Source of the DNA: Melitaea cinxia
Lineage: Eukaryota; Arthropoda; Insecta; Lepidoptera; Nymphalidae
Length of the DNA stretch: 64,000 bases
Direction of reading: 5' to 3'
Assembly (NCBI RefSeq): GCF_905220565.1
Contig: NC_059419.1
Coordinates: forward strand, 5,766,001 to 5,830,000
This document shows positions 34,746 to 46,198 of the stretch, piece by piece. Below the pieces are notes generated by a model. The model was not told the origin of the DNA and searched no databases. It saw nothing but the letters and a program-made list of their open reading frames with translations. Positions within the stretch are counted from its first letter, which is position 1. Each line of letters starts with the position of its first letter. The translations under genes and the position numbers were made by a program.

Positions 34746-35135
34746 AGTACTTTATGTGTATTAGTAATCGTTGCAAGTTAGCACTTATCATCGTCACTCA
34801 ACATCTTTCGATTGTACAAATAATATAATCTAAAGTATTATATCAAAACTGTAACAAAACCAGTTCCGTTCGTTAAAAGTATTTCAAATAATTCTTGGAT
34901 TATACATAAATCATAAATTTTTTTATTTCGTTTTTAGTAAGTACAGCTGAGACTAGACCGGAAAGTTCCACAATCCCAGTCTCATCGTAGACGACTAAAT
35001 TGCAGGGGTCACAACTAGACCTTGCACGCCCTCTCTACGTATGAATTTGATTTATTGTTCATTTATTGTTACTACCTGTCGCCTATTATAAATAGCTTGA
35101 TTATGGGCTCTTTAAAAGTTATTTTTTATTTGGGA

Positions 35136-35430
35136 CTAGCAGTGCCCGCGACTTCGTCCGCGTGGAATTTAAGAAAATAGTTACCTATTGTTCAGTTCGC
35201 TGAGTTATAAAAAAAAAACTAAAATAAAAGTAGCCTAAGTTACTCCTTATTACATCACCTATCTGTCAGTGAAAGCCTCGTCAAAACCGGTCCAGCCGTT
35301 TCAGAGATTAGCCGGGACAAACAGACGGACAGACAAAAATTATAAAAAATGTTGTTTGGTATATGTACCGTGTATACCCATATGCATTTAGAAACAAGCG
35401 GTTATTTTAGTATTACAAAAAAAAAACAGA
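35136..35430 (-). mobile_element. Helitron-like element, copy of the 3645-3980 type
   Basis: A|CTAGCAGTGCCCGCGACTTC at the left, AGTAGCCTAAGTTACTCCTT and CCGTTTCAGAGATTAGCCGG inside. The right limit is approximate and runs into the TTAA-flanked element. Confidence 0.55.
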
Positions 35431-35702
35431 ATATATCTTTTTAAGGCGCTACCCCGACCAAATAACCTTGAGCATTCGTTCCCTCTTTGCCGCACCCCAC
35501 CTCTACAATACTTCGTAAAACACTACTAGCGCTATTTGGTAAACAACTTACGAATACGCGTAAAAAATATAGATCATGGAGTCCGTAGACATGGCATTCA
35601 TTAAAAAAAATTTTTTTTAAAGAAAGAAATGTTAATTGGTGAGTAAATTAATTTTGGTAATGAATTCAGTGACAACACCTACGTTAATAAATAAATAAAT
35701 AA

Positions 35703-35707
<5 letters not shown>

Positions 35708-35772
<65 letters not shown>
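35708..35772. repeat. (TA)n microsatellite
   Basis: About 32 TA units inside the TTAA-flanked element. Confidence 0.95.
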
Positions 35773-35776
<4 letters not shown>

Positions 35777-35938
35777 TACAAATATATTTTATTTAATATT
35801 AATATAATATATAATATATTTGCTGTGTACAATAAAAAGTAAATTAATTTTATTTAATTGGTGCATAAATAATTTTGGTAATGAATTCAGTCACTACACT
35901 TACGTTCATAATGAATACTTACAACTTTTATTCTAATA

Positions 35939-36150
35939 CTAGCGACTCGCCCCGGCGTCGCACGGGTGCAATGCTGATACTAAATATAAAATATATATAG
36001 ATGAAAAAATACTAATATATAAAAAATATATTGTATTACATTATAATGTATATATTATATATTAGTACATTATTATATTACCGTTGCGTAGGTTTAAAGA
36101 TCTTAGCATACAGACTGCGGAAAGCGACTTTGTTTTATACTATGTAGTGA
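35939..36150 (-). mobile_element. Short Helitron-like element (CTAGCGACTCGC type)
   Basis: A|CTAGCGACTCGCCCCGGCGT at the left and TACTATGTAGTGA at the right, the same termini as 31385-34236. About 210 bp. Confidence 0.6.
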
Positions 36151-36204
36151 AGTATAAGTATTCATGATACTCGTTTGGTGTTGACTTTTTGGATTGAAGG
36201 CGAG

Positions 36205-36310
36205 TTATCTATAATAATAATAATAATAATATACTTTATTGCACATGTAAATAAAGAACAAAATTTACATAATAAGCAATTATAGTAATAAATTGTTCAA
36301 CCAGGCGATC
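36205..36310 (-). repeat. LINE 3' tail
   Basis: On the minus strand: ATAAGATCGCCTGGTTGAAC, then GTGCAATAAAGTATATTATT leading into (ATT)n, similar in plan to the LINE tails near 16440 and 59510. Confidence 0.45.
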
Positions 36311-36314
36311 TTAT

Positions 36315-36990
36315 TGCTAATAATTGTATTTGCTCGCAAACGCAAATTCAATTACATCAACAAGTAATACAACGTAGATCGACGAAAAAATAGTCAAGTA
36401 ACTACGCGTTATCAAAGATTACTCAAAAAGTAGTTATTAGATCTCGATAAAATTTAAATATGATGATATTAAATGTCATGATAAACATCAGCTTTCGATT
36501 AAATAAAAAATTATCAAAATCGGTACACCCAGTAAAAAGTTATGCGGATTTTCGAGAGTTTCCCTCGATTTATCTGGGATCCCATCATCAAATCCTGGTT
36601 TCCTTATCATGGTACAAAACTAGGGATATCTCCTTTTCAACAAAAAAAGAATAATCAAAATCAGTACATCCAGTAGAAAGTTATGCGTTATAATATAACG
36701 TAGGTCGACGAAAAAAGCGTCAAGTAAAAACGCATTATTAGATCTAACTCGAAAAGTAGTTGTTAGATCTCAAATAAATTTAAATGGGACTAAATGACAC
36801 ACACCACTTTTCGACTAAATTTTTTTTTGTCGAAATCGGTCCACCCAGTTAAAAGTTCTGATGTCCACATACATAAAAAATACAGTCGAATTGAGAACCT
36901 CCTCCTTTTTTGGAAGTCGGTTAAAACAAAATACAATCGAATTGGGAATCTCCTCCTTTTTTGGAAGTCGGTTAAAAAGCAATCTATCTT
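36315..36990 (-). repeat. GAAGTCGG-family repeat, reverse, partly duplicated
   Basis: Begins TATTTGCTCGCAAACGCAAA, passes AGATCGACGAAAAAATAGTC twice in diverged form (about 36378 and 36705), and ends TTTTTTGGAAGTCGGTTAAA twice (about 36905 and 36957). Looks like two overlapping copies. Frames on both strands here are repeat shadows. Confidence 0.6.
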
Positions 36991-37621
36991 TATTATTCAG
37001 ACAGTGTAAGTAGAAAAATATTTTATTTTTAACAAACAACTTTTTTTTTTATTTAAAACAAAGTAAATTTTATTTTATAAACTTCAACAATAAATGCTAA
37101 CAAGATGCTAATAAATTTATTATTGTTAATTGATATTGTGTATTGAGCGTGCGCTAGCCGACACGGTGACAAACAACACAAGCTTCTCCCTCCAAACCTT
37201 GCGGCAGACTGAATTCCGATACCCTGTGCTTGAGTTACAGTAGTGAATACGCCCAGATTTTAGAAAAAAATCTATAAAAATTCAAATTTGGGTCTTTTGA
37301 AAAAAAAAATTCTTACGTATTGTTCAGTATTAAATTGTCAATCCATTGGTGTCGGTTGCAAAATAAAATAATGTTTACTTTACGAGGAGATGCATATTAT
37401 CAATCACTATTTCTCATTTTTGTGGTATCGTTGTAAGGAGATTATTTAACATCTATTCCTTCAAAAAAAAAAAAAAAAATCTACCATTGTATAATTAAAA
37501 TTATGCAGAATTTAACTGTGTTTTTATTAGTTTGATTCTTCTTTCCATTAACAAGTAGATAGCTCCAAAAAAGTGCACAAAAAACGGCTAGCGCGGCGTT
37601 TTGGTCAGGGAGGCGCCTTAA

Positions 37622-39003
37622 CATAATATATTATAATTTACTAACAGTAAACAGCGTGTAATTGTTACCATTGTCAACGTTACATTCGTTTTATTCTTTT
37701 ATCTGTATTTCTTAAGTAATGTTTTCCCACACATAAATTATTTTTTAGAACAAAAATACAATAAATACTTACCTTATTGGTAATATTATCTTTTTAGGTT
37801 ATAGATGGATAAAGTCATTAATGCCAAAGATAAAAATGTGCCACTTGTCGTTTGTTTAACTGCAGTGCACTTATTACGAAATTTACAATCATTACAAAAA
37901 AAAAATCATTAGCCATTTTTAAAGTTCCTTCTTTGTTTATAAGTGTAAAAATTTGATAAAACGTTGAAATATAATTTTTCTTAAACACTTTTGTAAAATG
38001 GCCATTCTAATTCTTTTCTAATATGTGTCTACTTATCACAATTCCATAAATGGGCATGTGAAAAATCGGGTGATGGAACATAAGCTATAGAATCATTTGG
38101 CACTGTTTTCTCAAATTGAAATCAGTTCATAATTTCAATGATTAGATATAAATCATCAAAAAAACCATCTACTAAAAATAGTAGTACATACTATATAAAC
38201 TTCTTCAGTGATAGTAGACAAAAATAACACACGTTGATCTATGCATTAACATAAGGAACATTATAATGTTTATTCCATTTTTTTTCTGTTTATGCAATAA
38301 TAATAAATTTTTAAAGCTGTTATATAACTGAAGAATGGCACCTAACTAGTCACGTAATTATGTAAGAAAACTCATTATAGAAGCCGCCGATAGGCTACAA
38401 TATTATTAGTATCTTTCGTAACAATAATTTATATGAACACACAGGCTATACATATTTCATTGACTACTTACTGCCTGCCATCGCGTTAATACTTAATTTA
38501 TTAAAAAATTGTTAAGGAATATATAATATAAGACATTTATTAATAAAACTAACATTGTTCTGTTATGTTTTGTTTTTTTTTTTTCTAAAACAGAGTTACC
38601 CAAAGTAGTAGTTTTAACATCAACTCTTTGCATTTGAAAGTATCTTCGAAATCAGGCTATTCATTATAATTATCTATTAGAACACACAGCTAGAAATAAC
38701 ATTGAAAGTTCTTACATATGTAAATATTTTGGTATTACGAATAGACACTGCAACATGATTTATGTCAGATGTCATGCCAGTGCATACTTTTCCCTTTTAT
38801 ACATATTGTTTGTTGTCATGTAGACAATCGGAGGTACAAATTAGAAAGTGAACCACTTCCGCAATTAATAGTTTATTTAAAAAAAAGTGTTGTCAAACAA
38901 AATATTACAACTATGGAGTTGAGAATTGGAACGACAGATTTACACAGGACAACCTTATTGTAAAAAATTTAAATCTTTTTAGATCATCTTCTGCAACCGA
39001 ACT
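37622..39003. other. No gene seen
   Basis: AT-rich. A 64-codon frame at 38769 has no motif and no splice support. Confidence 0.4.
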
Positions 39004-39013
39004 AACACGGTTC

Positions 39014-39300
39014 ATTAACACGTTCAGTGCCACCGACTCGCCCTGCGTGTTTACGTTAATTTTATTCGAGTGCCGGTGACACGCGTGGCGAGTTCAATGT
39101 TTTTCAGTAATATTTTCAAAACGCTTCTGTATATTCTGTTCAAAATTACATTGTAGACTTAATATGATATTATTTAAACATTTACATGGTGGCCTGGATG
39201 TAAAGAACATTTTTACATTTGAAAGAAAAAAATATATTCTGCAATGCCATGAACTCGCTAGGCGAGTTCAATGCCGCAGATTCTCAAACTTTAACGTCAT
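39014..39300. repeat. Orphan end of a TTAA-type element (possible)
   Basis: CATTAACACGTTCAGTGCCA looks like a TTAA-anchored terminus. Downstream the block GGCGAGTTCAATG occurs twice (about 39088 and 39258), once as part of the palindrome GAACTCGCTAGGCGAGTTC. No partner terminus is visible before the assembly gap. Confidence 0.3.
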
Positions 39301-39825
39301 CAAATTAATAGCCTGGATCTACTTATAATATGAACCAGAATGAAAGCATCACAAACATCTAAATAACAGATAAATTACGGTTTTATGTTTGATTTTTAGT
39401 GGGTTGATGTGGCGTTCACTGTAAATCTAATATCAAATTGGATAATTCTTTTTTTTGTGTTTGTTATTGTTAGGACAAGTTTCGTTTAGAAGAAAATTAA
39501 GTTTTTTTTTTTACTAACATAAGTTTTTTTTTAATTTCATGATATGAAATGTGAGTGAGTGAAATACACTCGAGAGCAAAGAAATCGCACAACTCCTACA
39601 TTTTAATTTTGACTGCAAGTATTTTTTAAATTTAATGTTGTTTGCAAATACAACTTGAATTAAATTGAAGTACACATTGTTAGCTTTCTAAAAACCCATA
39701 TGTGCAACTTTGACCTTCGAAATCATTACAATAGTAACAAAACAATAGAATTACCCAAATTCACTCGTTCGGGTAGTTCGGTTTGTAAGACGTTGGTTGA
39801 GCAGGTATAAAAGATTAAAAAAAAA
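39301..39825. other. No gene seen
   Basis: AT-rich sequence ending in an A-run that enters the assembly gap. Confidence 0.4.
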
Positions 39826-40325
39826 NNNNNNNNNNNNNNNNNNNNNNNNNNNNNNNNNNNNNNNNNNNNNNNNNNNNNNNNNNNNNNNNNNNNNNNNNNN
39901 NNNNNNNNNNNNNNNNNNNNNNNNNNNNNNNNNNNNNNNNNNNNNNNNNNNNNNNNNNNNNNNNNNNNNNNNNNNNNNNNNNNNNNNNNNNNNNNNNNNN
40001 NNNNNNNNNNNNNNNNNNNNNNNNNNNNNNNNNNNNNNNNNNNNNNNNNNNNNNNNNNNNNNNNNNNNNNNNNNNNNNNNNNNNNNNNNNNNNNNNNNNN
40101 NNNNNNNNNNNNNNNNNNNNNNNNNNNNNNNNNNNNNNNNNNNNNNNNNNNNNNNNNNNNNNNNNNNNNNNNNNNNNNNNNNNNNNNNNNNNNNNNNNNN
40201 NNNNNNNNNNNNNNNNNNNNNNNNNNNNNNNNNNNNNNNNNNNNNNNNNNNNNNNNNNNNNNNNNNNNNNNNNNNNNNNNNNNNNNNNNNNNNNNNNNNN
40301 NNNNNNNNNNNNNNNNNNNNNNNNN
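39826..40325. other. Assembly gap (500 N)
   Basis: Exactly 500 N, likely a placeholder length. Both edges are A-runs, so a homopolymer broke the assembly. Open frames that span the gap are meaningless. Confidence 0.98.
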
Positions 40326-40800
40326 AAAAAAAAAACCTCACGACTAGAAAACCCGTGAACAACACCGCCTTTCTCGGCCTTCCCGTCTTCGCCGCCCTTC
40401 GCGGGCACAACCTCCACTTCACTCTTCTCGGGCTGCTCACCGGAAACACTGGGGACAGAAATACGTGCGTATTAATCTCCACTCCGCTCCGCTCCGCGCC
40501 TTCGCAGCGCTTGACCCGTCGTAACCACCAGGGGGGCGAAACCCACTCACCTCACCCTCTAATACCGAGGGGAGCGCCAAATTCCACGACCCACTCCGCG
40601 CCGTCTCTTACGGCGCCACGTGAGGGGCCAAATCACACCCCACAACTCTGCGCCCTCTCTTCCAGCGCTACTGGTTTTCAGTCCGCGCGGGTCTGAAGAC
40701 CCCTACCACCCGCAGCGGTGCAATACCAGTGGCTTCCCTCCATCCGCCACCCGAGGATGCGCCCAGTACGAGATCCTGCAACACAGCCTGTCGCACTTTA
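40326..40800 (-). mobile_element. GC-rich 5' region of a LINE (R1-like), cut by the gap
   Basis: Much richer in GC than its surroundings. On the minus strand it opens with CAGGCTGTGTTGCAGGATCT, TCGTACTGGGCGCATCCTCG and GGTGGCGGATGGAGGGAAGC, which I associate with the 5'UTR of lepidopteran R1-clade LINEs. A Lys/Glu/Gly-rich start of a frame (VVPAKGGEDGKAEKGG) follows next to the gap. The assignment rests on resemblance only. Confidence 0.4.
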
Positions 40801-41089
40801 AAAAAAAATGTAATATATATGTAAACGTAATTAAAATAAAAGAGCATAATTCTTTTTTAACGCGACGAACTAAATCACAGAGAGATAAATATATATTTGT
40901 CGGAGATGAAGAAGGTATACTTTTGTCTGCGTGAAGGTATATTTGTCTCTCTCATCGTCTCAGAGTACTTAGTCTACTGTGGGCTTCTGTGGGTAATGTT
41001 GACACAAGTAAACACAAATTATGATATTATCAATTTATCGTGAAACAGAATTCACTTAACAGAAAGATAACGCAGCACGGAAGGCGGGA
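40801..41089. other. No gene seen
   Basis: AT-rich stretch between the LINE 5' region and the LTR-related block. Confidence 0.4.
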
Positions 41090-41558
41090 TAGTTATTAGT
41101 TAAGGGGGCGAAGACTAACTTCTTAGCATTCGATGGATTCACGGTTCACCGTGCGGGTGCCGAATCCATCGTGTGGCAGAGAGAGTAACTCAGAGTAGTG
41201 CCTAGGACTTGTGACCTAGGTGTAGGTTCAAGGAGGCCCCCTTTGAGATGCGCATCAACCCTCACCTTCATGCTCGAGTTGTCCGCCCTAATATGTAACA
41301 TATAATTCGTTTGCACAAATTAATTATTGAATGAGTCCAGGTTAAGCTACTAGCAGGATACAACAAGTGTATCGTGCCAAGCCAGAGCCAAGACTGCTTT
41401 AGCGACGTAGAACCGTTAGTTTTATATACGGCAGAATAACTCAAGCAATATAATGAGTGAGGGTAGGTGACTATCGAACGATAGCGACGACGCTAGGCAG
41501 CGCGATCGTTGCATCTGTTGTTTACAAATACTTTTCTAATTGGGTACGACAGCGCTAC
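41090..41558 (-). repeat. LTR-like block of a Ty3/gypsy element (left copy)
   Basis: On the minus strand it starts TGTCGGCAGTAGCGCTGTCG at 41558, carries ATCGTTCGATAGTCACCTAC, a TATA box (CCGTATATAAAAC) and TTGTTGTATCCTGCTAGTAG, then a downstream part (GGGCGGACAACTCGAGC...CACACGATGGATTCGGCACC). A plus-strand relative is at 58926-59400, and shorter ones at 45115-45232 and 45965-46198. The 3' limit of the LTR is not certain. Confidence 0.6.
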
Positions 41559-42328
41559 TGCCGACACGGCGATCCCGCTATCACACGCCCTCGTGTGATG
41601 GTCAACCTGGAGTAGAAGAAAAAGCCACAACAGTGCCTTGTACCACTTAGTCAAATTTTACGTAAAAGGGGAAAATAGACAAACTACGCTCTAAACTTAA
41701 TTTATACCAAGAACTTTACCATAAACCTGAATCATAATTGTCATTACATTAATTATAACTACACACAAATACCACAGCCATGTACCATCGACGTCATCAC
41801 AACCAAAACTAAAGCCGTGGTCATCAAGTTACAACCAAACTTAGAGGTATTTTAACTCCTCGGCTCTCTATCCGAAGAGCAATCACATTACTCACTTAAA
41901 ACAACGGTCTCCATAGAGCGCGACCTCCGCCAGAGTTAAACGCACATGGCGCACCCACGGACCTGAGTCAGACAAGTTTCACGTTGTCGTGTTTATCTGT
42001 AACAAGACGATCAAACTGAAGCATCTCTTAAGTCTTGGCCAGCCTGACTGCAACGTGAAATTACATTGTTTACTTATTAGTTAACGTTAATCACAAAAAA
42101 AAAAAAACAAAAAACTAACAATTTACCTTATTTGTTAACAGACGAAAGGTTCCTCTAACCGTCGTAAAAAAAAAAACAAAGTTATATTATTGACACAGTA
42201 AGATCACATACAACGCTCATGGCCAGGCTGGCTCACCAGCTAGTGACAACTACTATTGTCATCACCTCAAGTGATACGACCCATATCATCATCACCTCAT
42301 GTGATACGACCAACACCTCATCTAGACT

Positions 42329-43235
42329 CTACGACTCTCCCAGGTCAATACATGACCGACACAATAATAGTCTCCTAGGAGACCCGGGTCCCCACCACAC
42401 CGCTAGCTGCCCATCGCGCCCTAACAACCCAAGCGAGTTGCAGTTACAACTACAGACTAGTGCGTGCAGTGCGACCAAATAGCCATGGTATGTGCTGTAT
42501 ATACTGGTGGCGGTTCCCGCAACAACGTTATCCACATTAAACAAATCTAACTCAGCAGGTACACCAGTATAAGAGGAATCTTTCATAAACGATCTTAAGC
42601 AAACTTATAAGTTCTATTACCAGACAACTACTTTAACAGATAGCGATCGCCTTCAAGCAATTCTACAACTTTAAGCGCCCCCTTGTATTTAGGATAGCTA
42701 GCTTAGTTTGATTTCTCTCCTCGTTTTGAATTAAGACCAAGTCACCAATGTCAAACTCTGCAATTTTAACCTTATTTGTAACAAATCTAAAACGATTAGA
42801 TCCGTCACGCTACTTCAAAAGTAGTATAGGACTCTCAAACGAAGACCGACTGGGGCAAATGATGTTAACTTCTATTAGCTCTCTAACAAAAGAGTCGGAA
42901 AATTCTTTAAGCAAGGACAACAGAGGTTCTTTATTCAGAATATCTGTGTCCATATCGTTAAGACTGTACACGGAATCCGGTTCGTAAGTAAAGGTAGCAA
43001 CAGATTTTTGTTTTAAGATAATAAGAGACGACTCAAACACGCTAATTGTAAACCCTTGTTATAAAACGCATCGACCAATTATCACGTGATATTTCAAGCA
43101 ATCGTCAGGCACAACATGAAATAAAACCGATAAACGACCACCACTAATCAACACGACATAAAGAATTTGTTCAGTACAATCCACATTAGCATTCACTATA
43201 CCCTCTATACAAATAATCACGAATGTACCCCTATG
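42329..43235 (-). pseudogene. gypsy pol remnant (protease-RT linker, RT start, integrase C-terminus, tail)
   Basis: 43235-42810 is one nearly open frame with a single stop: VDCTEQILYVV, VVPDDCLKYHVIIGR (protease end), KEPLLSLLKEFSDSFV, then directly ELIEVNIICPS and SFESPILLL. In active elements these RT blocks are separated by about 30-40 more residues, so there is a small deletion. From 42760, AEFDIGDLVLIQNEERNQTK and PKYKG-LKVVELLEGDRY, then LSGNRTYKF, match the GPF/Y-type integrase C-terminal region, with stops and shifts. TGVPAELDLFNVDNVVAG follows, to a stop near 42329. Confidence 0.65.
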
Positions 43236-43471
43236 AAGTTACAGCTAACAGTTTGTTTAACAAGATAGCATTCGGCACTAGAATAATAATAAAAATAGCA
43301 TGACTCACCGAACTGTTGTAATGTACCACAAACGCCTGTTAATGTTCAGATATCCACACGTCGCTCCGCTACAGTACCGCCGGCTTCACTGTCGATGCAA
43401 CATCAGCTATGTAACGTCTAAAATAGCTGGCTAAACCCATGAACTGATGAAACTGCTTGGCATATTGTGGT

Positions 43472-44752
43472 CCGTAGCGTGCATTTCATATAGGCAGAAA
43501 GGCACTGCCTACCCTGGCATGTTACTAAAAATGATATATAAAACATGAACATTACAATTATTTTTGAATACATATTTTTGAAAAAGACATAAAACATAAT
43601 ACAATTTAAATCCGCTTCAAAAAAGCCGCCGTCATATTATATGCGATATCAACGCTTCGTGCGCATCGACGACGGGCCTTTGATGAAAGGCAGAAGCCTA
43701 TAATCGCATAATAAATGTTAGCGATGACAGTAAGACATTATATAATCCTACAATTTTATAATGTCGCGCGAGTCATATGGAATACGAACTAAGTATTGTG
43801 TTTTTAACATTGGTCGGTTTAACAACGAAATTAGGCACTGCCTCAGAATAACCTGTCAAACTAAATTGTCTGGAATTCGACACCGTTTGTATTAATAATT
43901 ATGATTTTTGACACGGTCGCGTAATCGCAACATTCCACAGAGTAATATTATGACAATTCACTTTTAAATTTTCATTTGTGCGTTCTTGTTATTAGAATCT
44001 AATTTCCTGCTGTGCCCTACCTCAGTTAGAACCTCCTATACCTCTAATTTTATTTGCGTATACCTGCGTGGCGATGAGCTCCCTGAGTGTGTGCGAGTAG
44101 TTCTAGTTGGCCGCGACGCCGCGGTAGCGAGCTCGCCGGCGCTTCATGTTTCGCAGCTCTGCCAACACCTCCAGGCCAGACTTGGCCTTGCCTTCTGAAG
44201 TACCCGCACTCGACCTGGAAGTTATGTAACATTGACCACCCAGAGGTCTGTTTCCTCCTCTTAGGTACTAAATGTTATTCTTTACTTTATAATGAAGTGA
44301 ACTTGAAATTTCAGGAGTCTGTCCCTAGTTTGTGCCTATTAGCGAAAATATTAGTATATTAGTGATGAAAAAGTTTACTTCTGAAATATGCAACGAAGAC
44401 ATGTGTTTGATGAAAGTAAATAGTGCATCGAAATTCAACACGTTCGATTTTACAGATAAATTAATAATTATTCAGGCGTATTGATTTAACACAAAAATAA
44501 CAATGACGTTATAATTTTTCATTAATTAATAAATAAACAAGTACTTTCATTAAGCATACAATTTTAACTAATAGTATAAATGCACTTTAAGTGTCCAATA
44601 ATTTACTTGTCTGTTCTTGAAATTATCTAAAAGCATCTATTCCCAACAAAATTGAAATAAATTAGGAAAAAATTGTGAGAAAGTAAGCGCAGTGTGGCTG
44701 TTCAAATTTTTTCAACTGCCTACCCTGTCTAAAAACTTTGTGCACGCCACTG
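43472..44752. mobile_element. hAT-like non-autonomous element nested in the gypsy remnant
   Basis: Left terminus CCGTAGCGTGCAT and reverse-complemented right terminus CAGTGGCGTGCAC differ at three of 13 bases. Flanking octamers ATTGTGGT (43464-43471) and ATTGCGGT (44753-44760) differ at one, a good 8-bp target duplication. Both ends have a GGTAGGCAGT block inside (ACTGCCTACCC at 43511, CTGCCTACCCTG at 44717). No transposase. Contains a GC-rich exon-like stretch at 44075-44235 and a retroposon scrap near 44010. Confidence 0.6.
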
Positions 44753-44753
44753 A

Positions 44754-44987
44754 TTGCGGTTAAGGTGTGTCAATCAAAGCCCTAACTTTTTCACGACTCG
44801 GCCTAATCTGACACTCACCCTGATCACTCTGATTACGGTCGCTGTGATGCTCACGACTGTCGCGATGCTGGAAGTAATCACGACGCTCATGACCGTTGTG
44901 ACAACCACGGGTATTGCGGCGACACTCACGACTGCGGTTGCGACTACCGCAACGGCTCGCACTACAATCACGCTCACAATCTGACAT
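44754..44987 (-). pseudogene. Arg-rich frame, possible gag N-terminus of the gypsy element
   Basis: 75 codons starting MSDCERDCSASRCGSRNRSR and continuing with Arg, His, Ser and Asp-rich sequence, ending in a stop just before the hAT-like insertion. Position (downstream of the 5' LTR block, upstream of pol remnants) and Arg/Ser richness fit a gag start. The complementary frame is a shadow. Weak call. Confidence 0.35.
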
Positions 44988-45114
44988 TGTAACTGAATCG
45001 AAACAAAAACAATCGCAAAATCAATCGCTATACAATTACCTTCGTATCACGTATTAAAACAAAACTAAATTCAACAAATAACCGGTAAATCGAATTACGT
45101 AATCGAACCGAGTG

Positions 45115-45232
45115 AGGGTAGGTGACTATCGAACGATAGCGACGACGCTAGGCGGCGCGATCTTTGCGTCTGTTGCTTATAAATTCCTTTCTAATTGCGT
45201 ACGACAGCGCTAGTGCAGACATATTTAAAAAA
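45115..45232 (-). repeat. LTR fragment (U3 part)
   Basis: GAGTGAGGGTAGGTGACTAT, CGAACGATAGCGACGACGCT and GCGTACGACAGCGCTAGTGC repeat the U3 region of the LTR-like block at 41440-41558. Confidence 0.6.
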
Positions 45233-45964
45233 GTTAGCGATCACATTGGATTGGAGAACAAAATTAAATCATACTATGATGATCACCCACCAGTCTCTCG
45301 AGTTCAGATGTCCAAGGGCCACGTCACCATCTCCATCACGATATCAGCCGGGGATGAAAAATTTTGCTCAGTTCTTTATCGTAGATGTTGAGCAGTTCTG
45401 CCACGTGGTATCACCGGCAACAACGGCACCGCACGTGTCCGCCACGCCAAGGACCCTGGAAGGTCACACCAGAAAGTGAGCCCTTCCGTAGTCAACCGTC
45501 TCAGTCTCTGGGTTGAGACGGAAATGGCCCACAAAGACAAGCACATCCTAATATTTTACAATAATTTAATTCAATAAAACAATGAACTTTAAAGCAAATA
45601 AAATTAATCCAACACACACAATCTACACACATATTCGTAATTAAAGCAAAAGTAAGTTAGTCATTAAAATTAAATAAAAGTATTTAATATTACAACAACT
45701 CACCCAACAAAATCGCACCCTGAACCTGACCGAGGCTGAAGACCAAGGAAAGGAAGGAGCCGCACAGCACCAGCGCTTATATGGCTCTGAGCCTAATCTA
45801 CACCGCGAACTCCACCAACGGCCGCCTACGCAGCCCCATGTCACACGAAACACACCAATAGCGAAACAGCCAGCAATGAAAATAATAATTCAACGAAACG
45901 ATATAATTGTTACGAGAATGAACAAAAAATAAAAATATACGTTACACAACTTACCCTGGGATTA

Positions 45965-46198
45965 TCGAAAGAGCCGAGGTTAAGCTACTAGAAGGATACA
46001 ACAAGTACACCGTGTCAAGTCAGAGCCAAGACTGCCGTAGCCGCGGTGGCACCGGTCATTTTATACACGTCAGAATAACTCGAGTAATTGAATGAGTGAG
46101 GGTAGGTGATTTTTGAGCGATGTGCTAGATGGCGTGATCGGTATATCTGTTGTTTATAAATTCCTTGCTAATTGCCTACGATAGCGCAGGTGCCGACA
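45965..46198 (-). repeat. LTR-like block (right copy, 5' side of the gypsy remnant)
   Basis: On the minus strand: TGTCGGCACCTGCGCTATCG at 46198, the CACTCATTCAATTACTCGAG block, a TATA-like TATAAAATGACC, CAGTCTTGGCTCTGACTTGA and TAGTAGCTTAACCTC. More diverged from the left copy than expected for a recent insertion. Confidence 0.6.

Larger units (their letters stand above)
35445..37617. mobile_element. TTAA-flanked TIR element, 2.17 kb, loaded with other repeats
   Basis: GGCGCTACCCCGACCAAA at the left (35445-35462) and, reverse-complemented, GGCGCCTCCCTGACCAAA at the right (37600-37617) agree at 15 of 18 bases. TTAA flanks both (35441-35444 and 37618-37621). TTAA duplication is used by piggyBac and Kolobok elements. 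No transposase frame is left; the interior is occupied by a Helitron (35939-36150), a (TA)n run, a LINE tail and a GAAGTCGG-family repeat. Confidence 0.65.
41335..46198 (-). mobile_element. Rearranged, degenerate Ty3/gypsy LTR retrotransposon
   Basis: Bounded by LTR-like blocks in the same orientation (45965-46198 as the 5' side, 41335-41558 as the 3' side). Going down the minus strand: an Arg-rich frame possibly starting gag (44987-44754), a hAT-like insert, a reverse-transcriptase thumb fragment (FHQFMGLASYFRRYIADVA, about 43460-43330), a protease-to-RT linker ending LKEFSDSFV-RELIEVNIICPS and ESPILLL (43235-42810), then an integrase C-terminus (VKIAEFDIGDLVLIQ, KVVELLEGDRYLLK; 42760-42560). 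The RT thumb precedes the protease region, so the order is scrambled, and the RT core, RNase H and integrase core are missing. Stops and frameshifts make it inactive. Confidence 0.65.

Noticed and set aside
39751..40696. Long frames on both strands across 39826-40325
   Set aside because: They consist mostly of N from the assembly gap.
44760..44984. Thr/Val-rich plus-strand frame
   Set aside because: Complement of the Arg-rich gag-like frame, which fits the element's direction better.
45195..45479. Plus-strand frame of 94 codons
   Set aside because: Starts within an LTR fragment and shows no known motif; probably leader sequence of the gypsy element.
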